NCBI GenBank assembly: GCA_030765065.1
Contig: CM060977.1
Span: forward strand, 128,530,295 to 128,594,294
Direction of reading: 5' to 3'
DNA length: 64,000 nt
Source of the DNA: Deroplatys truncata
Taxonomy: Eukaryota; Arthropoda; Insecta; Mantodea; Mantidae
Shown: positions 1-10,457 of the stretch, piece by piece
How positions within the stretch are numbered: the stretch's first letter is position 1
Layout: every line of letters begins with the position of its first letter
The notes under the pieces: generated by a model
The model's database searches: none
What the model was told of the DNA's origin: nothing
Seen by the model: only the letters and a program-made list of their open reading frames with translations
Translations under genes and position numbers: made by a program

Positions 1-68
1 CTACCACAGGTTGGACCCTGCTTCAGGTACCTTTCCATGAAATTTCCCTTCATTACACAAAACAAATT

Positions 69-482
69 AAAGGCTGGAATTTTGTTGATCCTCAAATAAA
101 GAAGTTGATGAAGGATGAAGATTTTGAGAAGACAATGAATGCGAGAGAAATAGAAGTATGGACCGCCTTCCGATCAGTTACTGAAAACTTCTTAGGCAAA
201 GATCCTAATTACAAGGCCAATTGTCGAAACAATGTTGGAAAATTTCAAGATGATGGGTTTTAACATGAGTGTAAAGGTGCATTTTCTGCATTCACATATC
301 GACTACTTTCCAGCAAATATGGGACATTATAGTGAAGAGCAAAAATATTAAGGAAATGGTGAGGAGGTCATGGGGAGATAAAATGAAACTATGATGGCCG
401 ACTACTGATGGATGTTGAGAGGGACAGTCATCTTCAAGGATCTGCAAGAAAGTCAAAGAAGAGGAAGTTTGAAAAAAATTAA
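69..482 (+). pseudogene. Degenerate copy of a recurrent arthropod repeat-associated protein
   Basis: Conceptual translation from 69 gives about 58 codons (includes DPQIKKLMKDEDFEKTMNAR and VWTAFRSVTENFLG) before a stop at 250-260. A frame change then gives NMSVKVHFLHSHIDYFP, then fragments resembling IKEMVRR, MMADY and a basic tail (KSKKRKFEKN) ending at 482. This order (EREAW-like, NFLG, NMSxKxHFLHSH, MMADYCW, basic C-terminus) matches, from memory, a protein family found in very many copies in insect and spider genomes and often annotated as uncharacterised; I infer that it is transposon-related. At least two frame changes and two or more in-frame stops make it non-functional. The upstream part lies outside the window. 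No function is assigned. Confidence 0.6.
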
Positions 483-1375
483 ATGAAACGCTTTGGCTTC
501 TTCTTTTTTTAAAATGAATTAGGGTAGTTCTTGAGACTATTCTTAATATGTTTCTTGAATAAAAACTTCCTTATGTGAAATAGTATTTGAATACTTTTCT
601 ACGCTTATTAGTAAAATTGTAAAACATTACTTATTTTGTGTAAAAACCTGACGTGATAGAAAAAAATTAGTTTTGGAATTAGCATAATCACTTGATTCAA
701 GAACACCTACTTTTAAGAAATCATCTGACAAAAATTTTGAAAATGCAGACTATGTAATAGGTAGGGAAAAGTCATGTACAGGTAAACATATCGGATGTAT
801 GTATGTATCAACTGAGGGAACTCACACGGGAATGTTGGCATCATCTTACACCCTTAGAAGATAAGCAGCGGAATTCCGTGGTCTAGAAAGAGATCTCTTT
901 CCCCCACCAATTTACATAACACCTATTACGTATTCATAAGAACCTCTTTCGTTTAATCATTTTAATAAAGCTTTAGGAATAAAGTAAACAATACAATTTA
1001 TATTCTAAGATTTTAAAATGCCTGTGGCTTGATAAAAATGTCTAACAGGTTTCAATAGCCAATCAGGTTCATTTGTTTTCATTATCGTTGCATAAATTAA
1101 CCATACAAAGTTTGTCATACATATTCTACACAAATTGTTTCAAGTAAGTACTAATAATGCAATTTCATTACATCTCAAAACTCAAAACAATATGTTTACC
1201 ATATTACTAGATACTCTTCATAAATTTGTGAGAAGCAAAGAAAGCCACTTACAAGTTCTTCTTTAACGAATTATTCAGCTCTTTTAGGACCTACACCCCT
1301 AAGAACGTACACACCAGTACCCTGGGTCAGTAGCCTGTCGGAAGCAAGCAAACTCTGGATCATAGCATATCCAGA
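483..1375. other. Unassigned AT-rich DNA
   Basis: No recognisable coding segment, terminal repeat or tRNA-like module was seen. A short GTAT run lies near 797-808. A pseudogene tail or intergenic spacer is the default reading. Confidence 0.4.
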
Positions 1376-1399
1376 ATGGGTGATCAGCCCCATGCTGGT

Positions 1400-1640
1400 A
1401 TGGCAGTGAAGAAGAAGGAAATGAAATGTAGTGATGAAAGGGATGATACGAAAATTTGCGGATCAAATTATCCAGCCCAGCAATCGCCTAGCGACCGAGA
1501 AAAACCACGAAAAAAAAATTCAATTAGATTGGTCGCCCCCGAAAGTTTAAAACCGGGAGCTCCCGAATGTGGGCCACAGATGTTATTGCCTGAACCGTTT
1601 GCTCGGTGCCACTTAGCACACCAATAATGACCAACAGCGA
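1400..1640 (-). mobile_element. tRNA-derived SINE copy, minus strand, diverged
   Basis: Read on the minus strand this contains a weak tRNA-like head (GGTTTTAAACT as the B-box position, preceded by ACATTCGGGAGC), then a T-run followed by CGTGGTTTTTCTCGG, and a 3' part with CATTTCATTTCC. The same order is seen at 15858-16337 and near 62500-62960, so these belong to one SINE group. The 83-codon open frame on the plus strand here is antisense to the SINE and is not a gene. Confidence 0.6.
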
Positions 1641-2149
1641 ATACTTCGGAAACTATTAGCTACGCAAGAATAAACATATTAATTTGACATGATAGTATAT
1701 TTTCACGAGAACTGGTTTTCCTAAGATAAATGTTTCTATATTCCTGACGATTATTCATTTATATTAGCTACCATGAGAATGATAAGGACTTGATACATTA
1801 CATAAAATGTAAAATTTGTCTCATGCCAAATACCTACTTGATGTGTCAGTTATAATTAAAGAGCCATTGTCCAAACTATGAAAAGGTATATTTTTGTAGC
1901 TTAAGTATTGTATGGGACGGGAGATTTTTCCGCAATGTTCCCTGTGTTCGCTTAAAATATGCCCGACTTAAGGAAGAATTATGAAATTTTGCTGTTTTAC
2001 GTATACTCTTTGACAACAAACATAGAGAAAGTGAAGGAGGAAAAAAATGTGTCTGTTTTGAAAATGTTTTTTCTGTACTTCAGATGCCTCAAGGGAGCTT
2101 AACGTATTGCGACTTTATCCCGATTTTCAACTGTCACTATTTAGTTTGT
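1641..2149. other. Unassigned AT-rich DNA
   Basis: No transposase, reverse transcriptase, tRNA-like or terminal-repeat signal was recognised here. Confidence 0.35.
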
Positions 2150-2357
2150 TTGTAGTTCAGTATCACTGGGAGTTCACTTAAATAACATTGTCACTTCACT
2201 AAGTGAATTGTTTCACTTCTCCCCGGCGTAGTCTTCACTCCGAATGGTTCACTTCACTTGGGAGTCGAATACAAGAACTCCACAATCCGTCGCTCCGCAG
2301 CAGCAGTCACTGCACGTCACAACATTAGTCACCAACTCTCTCGGAGAATCGCTCTTG

Positions 2358-3339
2358 TGGTCGTGTGCAGCATTCTCAATCAAGATTTTACCGTGGTAAA
2401 GTATGGACTTTACCGCGGTGAACGGTCATTTGTGGTGCATCGACGCCGGTAAAAGATTATCGAGGATTTTACCGCGGTTAAATCTGAACGGCCGCTTTTC
2501 TTCGATTATTTCCAACTTTACTTGTGCTGAAATGTTAAAATGGCGGAACAGTGTAGGTTAGAATTCCCAAGGAATAGATACACTGCATTTTCGCCAAGGA
2601 ATACATCCTCATAAAGTTAATTTAACGCACTTTGTAATTTTTAATCAGGCAGAAATAGTGAGAGTAATGAATGGATTTAATGCAAATATTACATTTTCAA
2701 GAATATTAAGTACTTTGATTGCACAGATATAGGGAAGTCTTAACTCTGAATTCGTCATTATGGTGTCGGGGTAGCGTATGCGCCTCCTATGTAAGAGGTT
2801 CCGAGTTCAAAACTATTTTGGGAATAATGTATTTTTTCTTTCTGCCTGTATTTCAGTGAATATCGGCTAAGCTAACTGAAATTTAGTCAGTAGGAAAGAA
2901 AGAAAAAAATTTTATAATAGTTCAGCATATTTTTCTTCTCAACTGTAAGGTCAGCTCTTCCCACGTATCCCTCTAAAAGTTATTTCTTCTATCTCTGTAC
3001 TTTCTATCTTTTTTTTAAGAATTGATGTTAAATTTAATAACGTAATAGAGAAACTTGGGTCTGCTTTTGCTTCCCTTCATTGCACGCTGAGCTACATGCA
3101 TGCTCTTCAGCGAAGAGGTAGAACAGACGACATGATGTACATCCGGGTGCGTTCAGTAGAGTTTACCTGCAATGATCGGTGCGCTCAACCAAGATGAGCG
3201 CCTGCCAGGTAACCACGGTCACCTAAACTGCGGTGAACATTGGTGCACCGCTGTGTGATGATTTCCCTGGTCAAATTCTTACCGCGGTAAGCTGAAGATC
3301 TCTGAAGGTTTTGTTTAACGAGGATAGTGCACAGGGTCA
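2358..3339. mobile_element. Harbinger-like non-autonomous DNA element (MITE), 982 bp
   Basis: Ends TGGTCGTGTGCAGCATTCTC and, reverse-complemented, TGACCCTGTGCACTATCCTC match at about 14 of the first 20 positions, and TTG is duplicated on both sides (2355-2357, 3340-3342). The empty site is confirmed by the uninterrupted homologous repeat at 53.8 kb. A 3-bp duplication and G-rich TIRs containing TGTGCA suggest the PIF/Harbinger group; this is an inference, since no transposase is present. It contains several ACCGCGGT-type palindromes near both ends and a tRNA-like segment at 2763-2825. Confidence 0.65.
2763..2825 (+). repeat. tRNA-like segment inside the Harbinger-like element
   Basis: GGTAGCGTATGCG resembles a pol III A box and GAGTTCAAAAC a B box, at tRNA-like spacing with an anticodon-arm-like stretch between. 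Acceptor pairing is poor, so this is not a functional tRNA gene. Confidence 0.35.
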
Positions 3340-3539
3340 TTGATGTCGCACCAGAGACGCACTCACTAACTCGCCTGAATCAACAACTCTACTCACAGTC
3401 AATTCACCTCGATTCGTACTGACTGGCTGCCCTAACTAGTCGCGAGAGCGCTCGCTTGTATCGTCAATGGAATCTTTCCACAAGCTTCTCGAACGTTCTA
3501 GAACTATTTCGACACACTTCCTGGAGGACGGGGGAATAA

Positions 3540-4690
3540 GTAGCTTCTAGTTATCTGTCGATAACGCACCCGGTTTTTACGCAGACGAACGGTAGTTATC
3601 ATTGTTTACTCGACCACCTGGCGCCTATCTACCAATAATCTTGAACCGCTGCGTCACAGTAGTTCCTGCTAAATAAACACTATCATGGAAACAACGTGTG
3701 ATGTGGAGTATGACAATTAACTTAACCACACAACAGCAACTATAACTGAAGGATGCCACATATCTAGCTTGCAAACAGAAACATGTTTTACCATTGTTTC
3801 ATGACCTTCTAAACAGTGAAAGAAGTTAGTGTGTTAAACATAGGCACATGTTGAAACTGATGAATGCAGCATTTGAAGGTGGATTAGATAATTGTTTAAA
3901 GATGATTAGAAACCCGCAGAACCCCATTATGGGTGGATGCTAACTCTGCAACCTTTTTATAATTAGGAAATATCGTGGAAGCATACATTAATCCCTCTCC
4001 GCAACATATTCTTCAGATAGAAGACCTGATGGTTAGTAAATTATACTTTTCGCCGCAGTTTTATAAAGTAATTTAATATTAATTTACTCGGAAATAAATG
4101 TTTATGATTTGAATAAGAAAATATTAAATTCAATACTTATTGATACCTAAGTCAATAATACTAATTCTTTGAAGTCAATACAGACTTGTTACATGTTTTT
4201 ATATTTTTTGTTCATGTTTTAATACTCTATCGTACCATTTTTATTTTATTATTGACTTATGTTAACTGCTTTCAATCCAATTCTAAAACATCAATACATA
4301 TTGAACTGAACAGTATAAAACTACCAAGCTCGTTATTCTAAATCCCTTAAATACTTATTAATCATTTGTCAGTCAATATACATAAAATTATAATTGAATT
4401 CTTGTAAACTTTGTAACAAAAATGTAATACGACTCTTTAGTTTAAACATTGCTATAATCCTACTATATGGCTTATTGATATTTGCAGGGAGGAAGCACTG
4501 TCTATTTTAAGGGACTTGTTTTCCTTGCTTGGCCAAGTGTAAATCTAAAGTCTGTCGCTAGTTGCGCAGTTTGATACTTACGGTAAGCGCAGTTTTTGGC
4601 CAAGTTGCGGAATTCGGATGTGGTTAAATACCCAACCAGAAAAAAGTTGCTGAGGTTACACGAGTTGTCCGATTTACTAACAAGGACTCG
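3540..4690. other. Unassigned AT-rich DNA
   Basis: No coding, TIR or SINE structure was recognised. The start, GC-richer to about 3650, may still be flank of the heat-shock-promoter repeat. The rest is strongly AT-rich. Confidence 0.35.
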
Positions 4691-5010
4691 AGACCTTAGC
4701 AGCCATTAAACATTATGAATAAAAGGCCCCTTTTATGGAAAATATTAGAAACAAAATGTGTTTCTATACATATTATTAATGTTTTTAAGAGTTTGTATGT
4801 AAATTCCAAAATAGTTATTAGTAATGCTTCTAAAATGTCAGATGAAATCTTAACAAATCAAGGTGTTCGATAAGGGGTAGTGTATTAGTATATCATCCAC
4901 TTTATTTAATTTATAAATGTTGACGATCTCAAGTAAGAGCTACGTAGTTAGGAAGCGGAAAGATAAAATACATTTTTGTGATCAAAATAGAATTAAACAT
5001 ATTACTATAT
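4690..5010 (+). pseudogene. LINE reverse transcriptase remnant, part 1
   Basis: Translation shows NKRPLLWKILETK, then KSLYVNSKIVISN, then SDEILTNQGVR followed by a stop. These match the order in non-LTR retrotransposon reverse transcriptases (palm region: LLW-ILE, SLY-N-K, then GVRQG). Later residues (around IKYIFVIKIELNILLY) match the stretch just before the YADD motif. The frame is broken by several stops and shifts. It continues at 6164 after an inserted block; the segment ATTACTATAT occurs at 5001-5010 and again at 6164-6173. Confidence 0.65.
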
Positions 5011-5022
5011 TTTTTAATGCGG

Positions 5023-5185
5023 AGTTAACTGAAAAATTCAACGCCACAGCCGGGATTTAAACACGGCTCTCCCGCTCTCTGTGCGGTTGCTCTAACCATT
5101 GAGCTACTGTGACAACATGCCGGTGGGGCGTTGAATTCAATTGACTCAAATCCCGGCTGTGGCGTTGAATTTTTCAGTTGACTCA
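5023..5185 (-). repeat. tRNA-derived SINE-like unit inside a 35-bp inverted repeat
   Basis: Sequence at 5023-5057 recurs almost perfectly inverted at 5151-5185 (GTTAACTGAAAAATTC against GTCAACTGAAAAATTC). Between them the minus strand reads as a tRNA-like head: CAGTAGCTCAATGGTTAGAG (A box) and GTGTTTAAATCCCGGC (B box) at about 5112-5045, with a plausible anticodon arm. The right arm duplicates only the T-arm and 3' tail of the tRNA-like unit. It is best read as a SINE with an inverted partial duplication; a small foldback element is the alternative. Confidence 0.6.
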
Positions 5186-5253
5186 ACAGTAAAAACTTGC
5201 CTAGGCCAGGCTAAGGTCTATTAAAAGCATAATTAATTTATACAATAACAATA

Positions 5254-6162
5254 AAAAAATCTGATGTGTTACACTCACATGACTTTCTCTACTCTTGTAC
5301 AAACTATTTTTACAAACGCTTATTCTCCGTCTACTTCATGTTAATCGAGATAAACATTTGCAGACTCTATCTTATTGCTAATTTTCTTGTAGATGTAAGG
5401 GGAATATATATTTACAGGGCAATATAGAAAAACAGTAGCCTTTAAGCACATACATATCTCTTAATAGCTGGTTGCTAGGTGAAGCACCATTCCCTTTGCC
5501 ACAGATTAATACTCTTTGCATATCCAAGACAAAAAAATGAATAACGATTTCCCATTTGCGAAAATTATTGAAAAATTTAAGGGAATAACAAGCAATATCT
5601 CGAAAATGGTTCACTGAACAAAAAAATGTTTATGACATAAATTGTGTATTTTAACGCAATCCACGTTTTTTGTGTAGTAAACTTTTGTCTATCTCTTATG
5701 GTTTACCAGTTATGCAAAAGTTATTCACAATGAAGAATACTTTTGGAGACATTCCCAGAAAATTCAAGATATATATATTATTTGTCATGGAAATATCTTA
5801 AACATGTGATATTTTAATCAAAATCGTTAAAGTCATTTTTGAGAAAATTAAAATTTTCGAAAAATGTTCCATGTAAAGGGTAATTTGGGATGGGGGGATT
5901 TTCTTGAAAACCCTCGTGTCGCATTTCTGTAAGATACTGAACCAAAATACCAAGTTTGGTGTTTATCCGACTGTTCGTTTATGAGTTATGCTGTTCACAG
6001 ACAGACAGACACACAGACACACACACGGACATGTTTTCAAAAATGCTTTTCTTGGATTCAGTGGATCTCAAAACATGTATTTCCGGTGAAATCTCGGTAT
6101 CGAATTTCTGGGTGGAATACAATACTTCCCCAACTTACTGTACGTAGTAGAAAAAGTAAAAA
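5254..6162 (+). mobile_element. R850 repeat, full-length, interrupts a LINE
   Basis: It begins AAAATCTGATGTGTTACACT, followed by ATGACTTTCTCTAC, and ends in a diverged hairpin and TAGAAAAAGTAAAAA. The internal microsatellite (GACAGACACACAGACAC) lies near 6000. At 909 bp it is slightly longer than the 850-bp norm. It sits within the LINE remnant (part 1 to 5010, part 2 from 6164). The open frames of 63-95 codons at the 3' end recur in other copies and follow repeat conservation, not a gene. Confidence 0.85.
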
Positions 6163-6800
6163 CATTACTATATGCCGACCACCAAATAGTTATTCGAGAC
6201 ACACAAGATAATCTACAGAGTAGTGCATAGATTAAACCAAAACTGCTACGCAGTATAATTGATATAATTGAACTACATCTACAAATAAACAAAGATAACG
6301 CCTTTAAAGGGAAGTAACCCATAAATCGGGAAAATATTGGAGAAAGTTTCCCCACTTCAACTATCTAGGACGTATCTAATATTAGTTTTAAATTCGACAA
6401 AGATATTGAGATGAAAGTTAGGTAATAGATTCCAAATAATTTTTGGAGCATTTAGAAGAACTTTAGGAAGAAAAACATAAATTAAATTCTATAATGTTAT
6501 GACCGTGCCTGTTTACATGGCTCCAAATCTTGGGAAATAAGAACTAAATAAGAGAGCCTGCAGAAATGGAATTTATGAGATATGTAAGAAGGTGTACAAA
6601 GCTTATAAAATTAGCTTTCGCATATTTTATAAGTTAACGACAACATTAATAAAAATAAAACAAACTGGAAAGATCACGTCGACAGAATGGTGGATGATAA
6701 ACTACCAAAGAAGATAATGAATTACTAATCAAAGGTAAAAGAGGCTTAGATAGGTAGTTTAATCCTTAGACCAGAACAGGTAATATCACCTAATCCTTGA
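6163..6800 (+). pseudogene. LINE reverse transcriptase remnant, part 2
   Basis: It resumes with YADHQIVIRDTQDNLQSS: the catalytic YADD box is now YADH (about 6171-6182), so the third metal-binding Asp is lost. Further on are FNYLGR, a region like EPAEMEFMRYVRR, then NKLERSRRQNGG in one frame and WKDHVDRMVDDKLPKKI in another, which is the typical C-terminal end of this LINE type. Multiple stops and frameshifts are present. Together with 4690-5010 it forms one decayed element of the group with YADD, FxYLG and WxxHVxRM landmarks; the clade is not assigned. Confidence 0.75.
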
Positions 6801-7814
6801 AGGGAGAAGAAGTTAAGGAGCCATTATGTACAGGATCAGACAGAAATGCCCATTTCGTGATCACTATATGGATGGTACTTTAGATGTAAATAAAAAGGTT
6901 ATCGGAATGGCATCCATAGTTGAAAGTTTTACTTAGTTGAGCCACACAGTCGTGGAGAGTTTGCTATAGAGGCATTTCCTCTAAGCCATATCGTAGATGA
7001 GAGAAAATTAGCACAACCGAGCTAAACCTCTAAAGGATTATAATCATTCCACACATAGCTGTCAACTATTGAATTTTGAGAAGAGGGGTTCTAAGATGTA
7101 CAGGCTCCTCCGACTATGAGAGAGCTTAAAATGATCAAAGTGTTATCATTACGTTTATTCACGATGGTGAGGTCTACCGTTTTTCTTTCTTCAGTCTAAA
7201 TGCCTTCAAAGCTGGAGAAAAGTTTTCCATATTCTTGTGAAAGGGTTGTTTTTCAGGGGAGAGACGTCACGGAGCATCATCCCCTGGCAGCGTAGGTAGC
7301 AGCATATTTCTGCTGTGCAAACATCGCAAGGGTGGAGGAGGGCACAAAGTGGGAAATTCTTTGTCCCTCTACTAGGTAGAGTTTACCTTGCACTCGAAAC
7401 CCGTCATATCGATATCTGCTTGAAAACTCTGGCAGCATGCTCACTACTTCAAGGCGGAAACACTTGTTAAGAAATATTGCTGGTCGTTTGGAACTTTACG
7501 AGACGATATGCTCGATTCTCTCAGGTCAGCGTAGATTTCATGTTGTGCAAATATTCTACTCGTGACGTAAACTCCATTGAGTCTTAACGACTGATTTCGA
7601 AAATTTGAAAGACATCACATTGTTAGTTTTTATGCAATATTATTAACTGGAATTTCTTCTTTAATTCGATACTTATTTTATTATTGTATGTATGATACTT
7701 ATATTTTAAATGCATTTTAAAACAAAAAAATCAGAACTCTACACACTTTATAGTAGAGAGGTAAACCTTAACCTTATTTTAGGAGATTTTTTCCTCTACA
7801 AACTCGTACTTCTG
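6801..7814. other. Unassigned DNA
   Basis: Moderately mixed composition with no open frame of note. A TTGTGCAAA motif recurs (about 7314 and 7552), but no element boundaries were found. Confidence 0.35.
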
Positions 7815-8140
7815 TTAAGTAGATAGATAGATAAGGTAGCTTTATTGGTCTCAAATTATTGTAGTTATGATACAAGTATTTAATGCATAGTCATTTACGG
7901 TACATGCATATTTAAGATACAATGTATGGTGACAAAATAAACAACAGAAAAAGAAAACAAAACAAAAATGAACAAGAAAAATGAAAATAGAGATTACCTT
8001 TGACTAACTGAACAAATTAGACCCAGCTTTGCGCACTTTAGCCAAGAAATTTCCCATGTTTTGCCAGTTCTTCTGGTGAGCCAGTAGCTACCAACATACC
8101 AATCTCTTTCTTGACGGATTTAGGAATTTTTCTTTAAGTG
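7815..8140 (-). mobile_element. Probable LINE 3' end, minus strand
   Basis: The minus strand ends with CCAATAAAGCTACC followed by TTATCTATCTATCTA (7818-7844), the microsatellite-type 3' tail common in CR1/I-like LINEs. Upstream on that strand an open stretch (about 8130-7995) reads KIRQERDWYVGSYWLTRRTG, which could be the end of a polyprotein; I do not recognise it. Confidence 0.4.
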
Positions 8141-8684
8141 CGGCAGCTTCTGTTTGCCCAAAGCATGTGGTTTATTTCTTTGGTAATATACGTGATTTGG
8201 TTTCTCTATTTTTGCTTTGAGCAACTTTTTCTGCAAACGATTTGTGTTTGTTTATTTATTTATTTTGTTCATGACAGGTATAAACCCAATTATAATGTTC
8301 ATTATAACATGCAACTACTTACAATAATTAATGTCTAGTTAATGCAGAAAATAAAGCAAGATTTATAGATGAAAATGGAAGTTGTGTCTATAAATAAAGG
8401 AATAAGGAACGCACACATCTAAGAAATACAGAGAAGGTGGCGTGGTTGGTAATTTTGCAATTTTTTGTTAAATTAAATATTTATCTTAATCTACAAATAA
8501 GTAATTATTAATTATAGCGTCTTTGAACTGCATTTTAGACATGTTGAAAGTGTCTACACCAAAATAATCAACTTGGTTATATAAATGCATAATTATGTTT
8601 AATTTTGAATCTCTGTGAGCTACTGTATTTGCCCTGCGGGAGAAAATACCTTTTGAATCTATTTATTTTATATGGTATATGAAA
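8140..8684. other. Unassigned AT-rich DNA
   Basis: Nothing recognisable. The 66-codon open frame at 8138-8338 is low-complexity hydrophobic AT-rich translation. Confidence 0.35.
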
Positions 8685-9129
8685 AGATATGTATAGTCCT
8701 CTTCATTAGGAAGGAAATTTGTATAAGCTTGTATAACTGGTAAACATGAAGGTTAGATGAAAACGTACTACACAAAGATTTAGATATCTTTAAAACACAC
8801 AATTTACTTCAAATAACTTTTCATTTTGAAGATATCCGTCATTAATAGTTCAAATTGTTCAATGCTTTTTCATTCTTTTCAAGTTCTATCGATTTTAAGT
8901 TGTTTTTCGCGATTGTATGGAATTTTAAGATCGCCTATAGCGCTCAGTTCTGAAACAATGACTGTCTGTTTTCTTAGTATCTATAACGAAATATGTAATA
9001 TAGCTATTTCTGTAAAGGTTCTCGTCTGTCGCCACAAAAATAAGCTTTCGTAAGAAAATTTTGCATAATCACTAATAAAGCACAGTGTAGAGAAAGTCAC
9101 GTGAATATAAATAAGACATCAAATTTTTC
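8685..9129 (-). mobile_element. R850-related older copy, truncated
   Basis: On the minus strand it ends with the family start (TGTCTTATTTATATTCACG, then TGACTTTCTCTAC) and includes the CATGTTTACCAGTTATAC segment. It lacks the half with the microsatellite. It shares subfamily features with 11793-12385 and 32197-32932, for example a leader around TCAAATTGTTC absent from young copies. Confidence 0.6.
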
Positions 9130-9379
9130 TGTGAGATGGTGCAGAATTCACAAACGGATAGTATATAATTTTTAACCTAAGGGATAACTCGAAATAAGAC
9201 AGCACCAGTAGAAAATAAATATTTAAGGGTACTTCTCAGATTCAATACACGCATTGAATTAATCGTAACAAAATCGTTAAAATCTCTTGGTTTCATTCCT
9301 CGAAATTCGTATACATTTAGACAAGAACATTAATTCGACTGTACAACCTATTTGTTAGACCAAATCTAGAATATGCATC

Positions 9380-9380
9380 T

Positions 9381-9412
<32 letters not shown>
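9380..9412. repeat. (TA)n microsatellite
   Basis: Pure TA run of about 15 units. Confidence 0.95.
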
Positions 9413-9414
<2 letters not shown>

Positions 9415-9607
9415 GCCGATATAATATTAAAAGAAACAAATACCTGCCTCTAAGCCACTGACCCTCCCCCTCTCCCCCTTGACCTTCTTACACTCCGATC
9501 TGAGCCGCATAAAAGAATTGGGTATTTCCTATGTAAACTAATTACGAAATCCTTTTAAAATTATTTAAATTTAGGGCTTTTAAATTTCTGAAGATATGTT
9601 GTGGGAT
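9413..9607. other. Unassigned DNA with a C-rich tract
   Basis: A CCCTCCCCCTCTCCCCC tract lies at about 9463-9479. No gene was seen. Confidence 0.4.
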
Positions 9608-10457
9608 TAATATTACTTTCTCTACTACGTATAGTAAGTAGGGTAAGTATTGCATTGCACCCAGAAATTCGATACCGAGATTTCAAAGGAAATACATGTT
9701 TTGAGGTGTACTGAATGCATATAAAGGATTTTTGGAAACCTGTCCGTGTGTGTGTCTGTGAACGGCATAACTCAGAAACGAACAGTTAGATAAACACCAA
9801 ACTTGGTATTTAGGTTCAGTATCTTCCAGAGATGCAACACGAAGGTTTTCAAGAAAATTCCCCACCCCAGATTAAACTTTAAATGGAACATTTTTCGAAA
9901 ATTTTAATTTTCTCAAAAATGCTCTAACGATTTTGAATAAAATACCATAAGTTTAAGACATTCTTATGGCAAATGAATTGTATATCTCGAATTTTCTGGG
10001 AATGTTTCCAAAAGTATTCTTCATTGTGATCGACTTACGCATAACTGGTAAACCATAAGAGATAGACAAAGTTTTACTACACAAAAAATGTAGATCGCGT
10101 TAAAATACACCATTCATGTCATATAAGTTTAGTTTTGTTGACTGAACCATTTTCGAGATATTGTTTGTTACTCCCTTAAATTTTCCAATGTTTTACTTTT
10201 TCTCAAATGGGAATTCGTTGTTCATTTTTTATCCTGATAATACAAAGAGAATGGAATACTCCACATAGCAACCAGCTCTTAAAACATTTGACTATCGCTT
10301 AAAGCCTACCAATTTCCCTTGCATCTACAAGAAAATTAGCAATAAGATTAACATCTCGATATCTCGATTAACATGAAGCATATGGAGAATAAGCGTTCGT
10401 AAAAATAGTTTGTACAAGAGTAGAGAAAGTCATGTGAGTGTAACACATCAGATTTTT
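9608..10457 (-). mobile_element. R850 repeat, full-length
   Basis: An 850-bp copy on the minus strand. The plus strand starts TACTTTCTCTACTACGTATAG and ends GAGAAAGTCATGTGAGTGTA then ACACATCAGATTTTT. The microsatellite (GTGTGTGTGTCTGTG) lies at about 9746-9760. It has internal landmarks shared with other copies: ACTGGTAAACCATAAGAG, CTCCACATAGCAACCAGCTC and CTACAAGAAAATTAGCAATA. Confidence 0.9.

Larger units (their letters stand above)
2150..3530 (-). repeat. Heat-shock-promoter repeat, copy 1, interrupted by a MITE
   Basis: Outside 2358-3339 this matches, on the opposite strand, the copy at 53715-54105. Read on the minus strand it begins with heat-shock pentamers at 3503-3486 (TTC, GAA, TTC, GAA in exact 5-bp phase), then a decayed TATA region (GATACAAGCG in place of TATATAAACG), GCGCTCTCGCGA, a GAGTGAGTG-rich leader, and, beyond the inserted element, GCGATTCTCCGA and GTGAAGTGA-rich sequence ending near 2150 with GTTGAAAATCGGG. 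No open frame follows. Either an LTR-like element carrying heat-shock elements or a dispersed copy of a heat-shock gene 5' region would explain it. Confidence 0.6.

Noticed and set aside
5254-6162. R850 as a simple TIR-type MITE
   Set aside because: The inverted repeats are subterminal and unequal in position, and no consistent target duplication was seen by eye; kept as an alternative only.
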